From Kangiellaceae bacterium (GTDB lineage: Bacteria; Pseudomonadota; Gammaproteobacteria; Enterobacterales; Kangiellaceae), in NCBI GenBank assembly GCA_030590405.1, contig JAUUYO010000143.1, positions 1 through 9,088 on the forward strand: DNA of 9,088 nt, given 5' to 3'. Under the pieces are notes generated by a model. It saw nothing but the letters and a program-made list of their open reading frames with translations, made no database searches and was not told where the DNA came from. Position numbers and translations under genes: made by a program. Position 1 is the first letter of the stretch; the number at the start of each line of letters is the position of its first letter. Below are positions 4,804-9,088 of the stretch, in pieces.

Positions 4804-6753
4804 GTGTACTTATTAAATAAATGGGGAAAACTTGCAACCCTCCTAACGTTTGTCCTGTTATACGGATGTACCTTGTCAGGATGCTCCTTCTTTGAGCAAA
4901 ACATCGAGACTCAAAGGCCACCCGATAGCTTGAGTCAGGCAGAACGAGAAGATTTGAAAAAGCCTGCTCATTTACAAGATCTCGCTTATGGCGAAATTCT
5001 CTATGACTATTATCGTGGCGAAGAAATTTCTGCTCTGACTAAAGTTTTAATCGCACAAAAAGAAAACCAACTTCCCAACCACGCTAATAGTGCTGAGCTA
5101 TTATCCGGTGTCATTTATTTGAATTTGGGCATGTTAATCAAAGCACAAGATATTTTTAAGCGACTGCTAACCGAGCAAGATCTCAAAAACGAATTAATCG
5201 CTAAAATAGAATTTTACCTGGCCAAGCTACATTACAAACAACATGACTACCCTCAGGCGAAGATGCGTTTGATGCGTGTGTACCAATCGCTGAGTGTTGA
5301 TTTGAAAGACGAGTGTTTTATTATGCTAAGCAATATTGCTTTGTCTGATAAGCAACTGGAGAAAGCTAGAGACTGGTTAAATCTGGTCAGTAGTGATTCT
5401 GAACTATTAGTTTATACTCGATATAACCTCGGGATTATCTGGCTAAAAGATGGGCAGTTAGAACAAGCCTTGCCTTTTTTAAGCAAAGTCTTTCTTACCC
5501 TCGAACCGTCCGACATCCAGCGCAGTTTGCAAGACAAAGCCAAGGTTGCTCTTGGATTTTATTACTTAAAAAATAAGCAATTAGAAAAAGCCCGAGAGCA
5601 GTTTTTAAGTGTCCGTCTGGAATCACCTTATACCAATAAAGCATTGCTTGGCATGGGCTGGACCTATGTTGAAAAAGGCGATTATAACAAGGCGCTTTCT
5701 CATTGGCTCGAACTTAGAAAAAGTGATATTCGCGATATTGCGGTTCAAGAGGCCCTGTTGGCGATCCCCTACGCATATCAAAAGTTAAATGCCATGCAAC
5801 CTGCGCTAGAAAAATACCTGGATGCAACTGACCTTTACCAGCAGCAGCTAGATCTTATCGCTGATATCAAAAAACAAGTTATTGATGGTCAGCTGGTAGA
5901 AAATCTGGTAGACAGAATGATTAAATTAAAACAGTCGGAACGCAGTGATGAAAATATCAGGGATTCAAAAATATTTGGTGATGATTACGACTACTACATT
6001 TACGAATTGCTTGCACAAAATAGTTTTAACGAAAATTTTAGAAGTTACCAAAAACTGGGTCGCCTGGAGTTGCTCATTGAACACTGGGAAAACCAATTAC
6101 CGATGTTGAACGAAATGTTACGATCGAATCAACTAAGGTTTGATGAAAAAATTCCCAAAGTAGATGCTTATCTTAATAAGGGGGTTTTTGATAACTACCA
6201 AAGAGCTTATGAAAAAACACAACAAGATTTAAACGATATTAACAACCATAAAAAGTTATATCTATTGGCGGATCAACAACAAACAGCATTACACAAAAGA
6301 ATACTGCGACTCGAGGCAAGTATTCAAAATATTCCAGCGGATATGCTCACCGATAATCAAATTGATAAAACTCGCCGGGCGAGAGGAGTACTTCAATGGC
6401 AATTCGAACAAGACAAAGCCAAAAAGGTATGGCAGTTGAAAAAAACGAGTGGCCAAATCGAACAAATGTTGGTGGATATGGAAGAACTTTCTACCAATTT
6501 AACCTTTGCCAGAGAGCATGCACTAACCCGCTTTGTTGGTTATCAGGAGCAGGTCGATGAAGGTTCAATGAGATTAACCAACTTACGGGTTGGCATACAA
6601 GTGCAGATTGACTATCAAGCTGAGTTAATAAAACAACAAATACTGGCCGTTTTAAAACGACGAAAGATCACTCTCGAACATTTCTTGCTGCAATCTGACC
6701 TTTCGGTTGCGCGTTTGCATGAGCAAGCAGTTTTTATTCCAGAGGATGAATAG
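4804..6753 (+). CDS. TPR-repeat lipoprotein with C-terminal coiled coil
   Basis: A 649-residue protein beginning with GTG at 4804, 10 bp after the preceding stop, with only a weak upstream GAGA; translational coupling is likely. The signal sequence (hydrophobic core about 10-20) ends at two possible lipobox cysteines: LYGC (Cys22) and LSGC (Cys27). LSGC fits consensus better, giving a mature Cys27-Ser28 that by the Lol rule would go to the outer membrane. Helix-pair repeats of TPR type occupy roughly 96-304; clear examples are around 204-231 (RYNLGIIWLKDGQLEQALPF) and 276-304 (NKALLGMGWTYVEKGDYNKA). The C-terminal part (about 410-640) is charged and Gln/Leu-rich and looks largely coiled-coil. 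Such proteins scaffold envelope complexes and have no expected catalytic activity. The context suggests it partners with its two neighbours; similarity to gliding-type GltE/AglT components is my inference from layout, not a sequence match I can verify. Confidence 0.87.
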   Translation: MYLLNKWGKLATLLTFVLLYGCTLSGCSFFEQNIETQRPPDSLSQAEREDLKKPAHLQDLAYGEILYDYYRGEEISALTKVLIAQKENQLPNHANSAELLSGVIYLNLGMLIKAQDIFKRLLTEQDLKNELIAKIEFYLAKLHYKQHDYPQAKMRLMRVYQSLSVDLKDECFIMLSNIALSDKQLEKARDWLNLVSSDSELLVYTRYNLGIIWLKDGQLEQALPFLSKVFLTLEPSDIQRSLQDKAKVALGFYYLKNKQLEKAREQFLSVRLESPYTNKALLGMGWTYVEKGDYNKALSHWLELRKSDIRDIAVQEALLAIPYAYQKLNAMQPALEKYLDATDLYQQQLDLIADIKKQVIDGQLVENLVDRMIKLKQSERSDENIRDSKIFGDDYDYYIYELLAQNSFNENFRSYQKLGRLELLIEHWENQLPMLNEMLRSNQLRFDEKIPKVDAYLNKGVFDNYQRAYEKTQQDLNDINNHKKLYLLADQQQTALHKRILRLEASIQNIPADMLTDNQIDKTRRARGVLQWQFEQDKAKKVWQLKKTSGQIEQMLVDMEELSTNLTFAREHALTRFVGYQEQVDEGSMRLTNLRVGIQVQIDYQAELIKQQILAVLKRRKITLEHFLLQSDLSVARLHEQAVFIPEDE

Positions 6754-6807
6754 TTGATGCTAGTTTCTTGCAAAAAAAAGATTAAGTTAAAGTTAAGCAA
6801 AGATAAT

Positions 6808-6812
6808 AAGGA
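6808..6812 (+). promoter_or_regulatory. Ribosome binding site that fixes a GTG start
   Basis: AAGGA at 6808-6812 lies 9 nt before the GTG at 6822. It is the strongest Shine-Dalgarno in the three-gene cluster and supports the non-ATG start, which places a complete lipoprotein signal at the N-terminus. Confidence 0.75.
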
Positions 6813-6821
6813 AAGCATACA

Positions 6822-9088
6822 GTGTTAGTAAAACGCATCCTCAATTTGATTGTTTTTAGCTTGCTATTGGGCGGTTGTGCAAACCTGAAATGGATTAATC
6901 CTTTTGCTGAAATCAAAGTTGAAGATATGGAACCGCGAGTTAAATTTGTGGACAAGTCGGATATTGTCGTTGAACCTTCGGCATTACCCAAAATCAAACC
7001 TGAGTTAGTGGTTGCCAGCTACAAGCGATTACTCGCGCGAGGTAATTCGACCATCCGCAAAGTAGCGCTGCGTCGTTTAGCCGATTTAACCATGCGGTTG
7101 GCCGAAACTAAACTCAATATAGATTCTCCAGAACAATTAAACCGGTTAAGCCCTGCGATTAGGCAGGCGACCTTTGCCGAAGCTATCAACCTCTATCAGC
7201 AACTTTTACTTGAATATCCAGAATATGATAAAGCCGCTGACGTTAAATATCAGTTAGCTCGCGCGCTCTCTTTAAATAGTGAGCCGGAAAAATCCCTGGC
7301 TCTTTTAGACCAAATAGCGGTCACCCCTGTCAAGGCGAGTTCTTATGTTGAAAGTCAGTTTCGTCGTGGAGAATCTTATTTTGTACGTAAAAAATATCTG
7401 ATCGCAGAAAAAGCTTATAGCGAAGTGATTACACAAGGCAAAGGCACTACCTTTTTTGATAAGGCATTGTATAAAAGAGGTTGGTCGTTATTTAAACAAA
7501 GCTTATTCCCTGAAGCACAACAAGATTTTTTCGTTTTATTAGAACGCTTACTAGAAAAAAAATCAAAAACTACCCAAGTGAGTAAATTGACTGAAGATTT
7601 GATCAATGATACTAAGCGGGTGATTAGTTTGGCGTTTTATAACCTTGATGGTGCATCATCAGTACAAAATTATTTCGATACTCACGGAGCAAGAGGCTAC
7701 GAAGATCAGATTTATGATGCGTTAGCCAAGTTATATATTGAACAAGAAAGATTTCAAGATGCATCTGATACTTACCTGGGATTTATAGAACGTAATCCAC
7801 TGGCTGCGACAGCTCCCGATTTTCATAGCCGTGTTATCGATATTTATAAAGTAGGTGGTTTTCCAAGTCTGATCTTGCCAGCGAAAGAAAGTTATGTAGT
7901 GAACTACGGCCGCAACAGTAAATTCTGGCAGTTGCACACGGGACTGATCATCAACAATATTAAACCGCAACTACGTAAGCATCTGGAGGATATTTCTCGT
8001 TACTATCATGCGCAGGCACAACAAAGCAAAAAGCCAAATGATTTTGTGATTGCGGCAAAATGGTATAAAGAAATTTTAGATACTTTTAATGATCCAAAAG
8101 TTGACTCAAAGTATCGTTTTTCAATGGCGGAAGCATTATCTGAAGGACACCTATACCTTCAGGCGGCAAAAGAGTTTGAAGTCGTCGCTTATAAAAACGA
8201 GTCATCCAGTTATTCAAGAGATGCGGGCTATCGAGCTTTGGTTGCCTATCAATCGGTTCAATATCCCAGCTCAACATCTCAAGTCGAAAAGTTGAGTCAG
8301 GTTATATCGAGTGGGTTGAAGTTTGCCAAAAACTTTCCCTCAGACAAAGAGGCCGCTTCTATCATGGCAAGAGCCGCAGAACAACAGTTAACCATTAAAG
8401 ATGTCTCAGGCGCTATTTCGACCAGTCGGCAGCTTTTAACATTGGCGGCGCCACCGAGTCAAAAACAGATTGATCGAGCCTTGATCATTATTGCTAACGG
8501 TCTATTTGACCTTAAGCAATATGTAGAAGCAGAAGCAGCTATAACCAGCCTGTTTGTCGAGGTTAAACTTAGCAAAAAACAAAAACAAAACTTTCATCAA
8601 CGACGAGCAGAAGCTATCTATCAGCAAGCCGAACATGCAAAACAAAATAACCAATTAGGCAAGGCGGTAGAGCTTTTCTTAAAGGTCGGAATTTTAGAAC
8701 CACTAGCACTCGTTGCTGTCAATGCTAAATTTGATGCGGCAACGTTATTATTGCAAACCAAACAATGGGGTAAGGCCGCGAATTTATTTGAAGGATTTCG
8801 CAATCAATATCCGAAACATCAATTATCTAAAGCTATCCCGGAAAAATTAGCTTATATTTATGAAGAGCAACAAAACTGGGAGCGTGCTGCAAAAGAATAT
8901 CAAACACTTGCTGCCAACAATACTGATAAAGAGCTCGCCAGAGAAGGTTTTTGGCATGTCGCAGAGTTGTATCAAAAGTCAGGTGATAAAGTTAAAGCGA
9001 TCGCCGCATTCAAACATTATGTCTGGACTTATCCTAAGCCTTACTTATTATCACAAGAAGCAAGAAACAATCTTGTGAGTATGTATCT
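6822..9088 (+). CDS. Very long TPR-repeat lipoprotein, C-terminus beyond the window
   Basis: An open frame from GTG 6822 runs without a stop to the right edge: 755 codons plus two bases. The N-terminus (Lys4, Arg5, then hydrophobic 6-16) ends in an LGGC lipobox with Cys19; Ala20 at the +2 position predicts outer-membrane sorting. After a Pro-rich spacer, helix-pair repeats of TPR/Sel1-like character fill the protein. Recognisable units are near 115-165 (EAINLYQQLLLEYPEYDKAA), 178-245 (FRRGESYFVRKKYLIAEKAY and the next pair), 295-325, 407-455, 630-662 (KFDAATLLLQTKQWGKAANL) and 675-740. The 'EYPE', 'RNP' and 'QYPK' turns are typical of YbgF/CpoB- and BamD-like periplasmic TPRs. The protein is therefore a large periplasmic-facing scaffold held in the outer membrane, with no enzymatic motif seen. 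It follows the 649-residue lipoprotein after 68 bp, so cotranscription is likely. It resembles in layout the large TPR proteins beside TolQ/ExbB-ExbD motors. Confidence 0.88.
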   Translation, partial: MLVKRILNLIVFSLLLGGCANLKWINPFAEIKVEDMEPRVKFVDKSDIVVEPSALPKIKPELVVASYKRLLARGNSTIRKVALRRLADLTMRLAETKLNIDSPEQLNRLSPAIRQATFAEAINLYQQLLLEYPEYDKAADVKYQLARALSLNSEPEKSLALLDQIAVTPVKASSYVESQFRRGESYFVRKKYLIAEKAYSEVITQGKGTTFFDKALYKRGWSLFKQSLFPEAQQDFFVLLERLLEKKSKTTQVSKLTEDLINDTKRVISLAFYNLDGASSVQNYFDTHGARGYEDQIYDALAKLYIEQERFQDASDTYLGFIERNPLAATAPDFHSRVIDIYKVGGFPSLILPAKESYVVNYGRNSKFWQLHTGLIINNIKPQLRKHLEDISRYYHAQAQQSKKPNDFVIAAKWYKEILDTFNDPKVDSKYRFSMAEALSEGHLYLQAAKEFEVVAYKNESSSYSRDAGYRALVAYQSVQYPSSTSQVEKLSQVISSGLKFAKNFPSDKEAASIMARAAEQQLTIKDVSGAISTSRQLLTLAAPPSQKQIDRALIIIANGLFDLKQYVEAEAAITSLFVEVKLSKKQKQNFHQRRAEAIYQQAEHAKQNNQLGKAVELFLKVGILEPLALVAVNAKFDAATLLLQTKQWGKAANLFEGFRNQYPKHQLSKAIPEKLAYIYEEQQNWERAAKEYQTLAANNTDKELAREGFWHVAELYQKSGDKVKAIAAFKHYVWTYPKPYLLSQEARNNLVSMY

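Noticed and set aside
4647..4904. 85-codon minus-strand frame across the junction of the first two cluster genes
   Set aside because: It is antisense to two supported genes, has no recognisable domain, and its composition is explained by the opposite strand.
8089..8295. 68-codon plus-strand frame inside the last TPR gene
   Set aside because: It is out of frame with a continuous 755-codon reading frame that has clear TPR character; no separate start signal is visible. The frame at 8860-9078 was rejected for the same reason.
1..9088. CRISPR arrays, insertion sequences, phage or toxin-antitoxin genes
   Set aside because: No regularly spaced direct repeats, transposase or integrase motifs, or paired small toxin-antitoxin frames were found on either strand.

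Overview
The window reads as chromosomal DNA of a moderately AT-rich gammaproteobacterium. This is inferred from a YfgD-type ArsC, a YihY-family membrane protein, a long PilZ-family protein of the kind I associate with gammaproteobacteria, and several lipoprotein signals. No genus can be named from the sequence; a free-living, possibly marine member such as a relative of Kangiella or Aliikangiella is only a guess.

Layout: (a) 1-1359 is a divergent pair. The start of arsC runs off the left edge on the minus strand, and a yihY-type inner-membrane gene lies on the plus strand. (b) 1360-1432 is a short convergent gap with a perfect 10-bp inverted repeat. (c) 1433-3190, minus strand, is a 585-residue protein with a PilZ-like c-di-GMP-binding signature and a short in-frame tandem repeat near its C-terminus. 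(d) 3191-3489 is a divergent, AT-rich intergenic region with a run of ATCAAA words and two adjacent dyad symmetries. (e) 3490-3966 is a small exported TlpA/ResA-type thioredoxin-fold protein. (f) 3967-4118 is a leader region with two mutually exclusive possible hairpins. (g) 4119-9088 is a plus-strand run of three tightly spaced envelope genes: an exported 224-residue protein with a low-complexity linker, a 649-residue TPR lipoprotein, and a very long TPR lipoprotein (at least 755 residues) cut by the right edge.

The last block is the most interesting part. A secreted helical/beta protein followed by two large helical-repeat lipoproteins, with 10-bp and 68-bp gaps, looks like the periplasmic/outer-membrane half of a multi-protein envelope machine. 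From memory, such trios in gammaproteobacteria sit beside TolQ/ExbB, ExbD and AgmX-like genes and are distant relatives of the Myxococcus Agl/Glt gliding apparatus. The motor genes would lie beyond the right edge and are not visible, so this identification is inference. No tRNA, rRNA, CRISPR array, insertion sequence or phage gene was seen.
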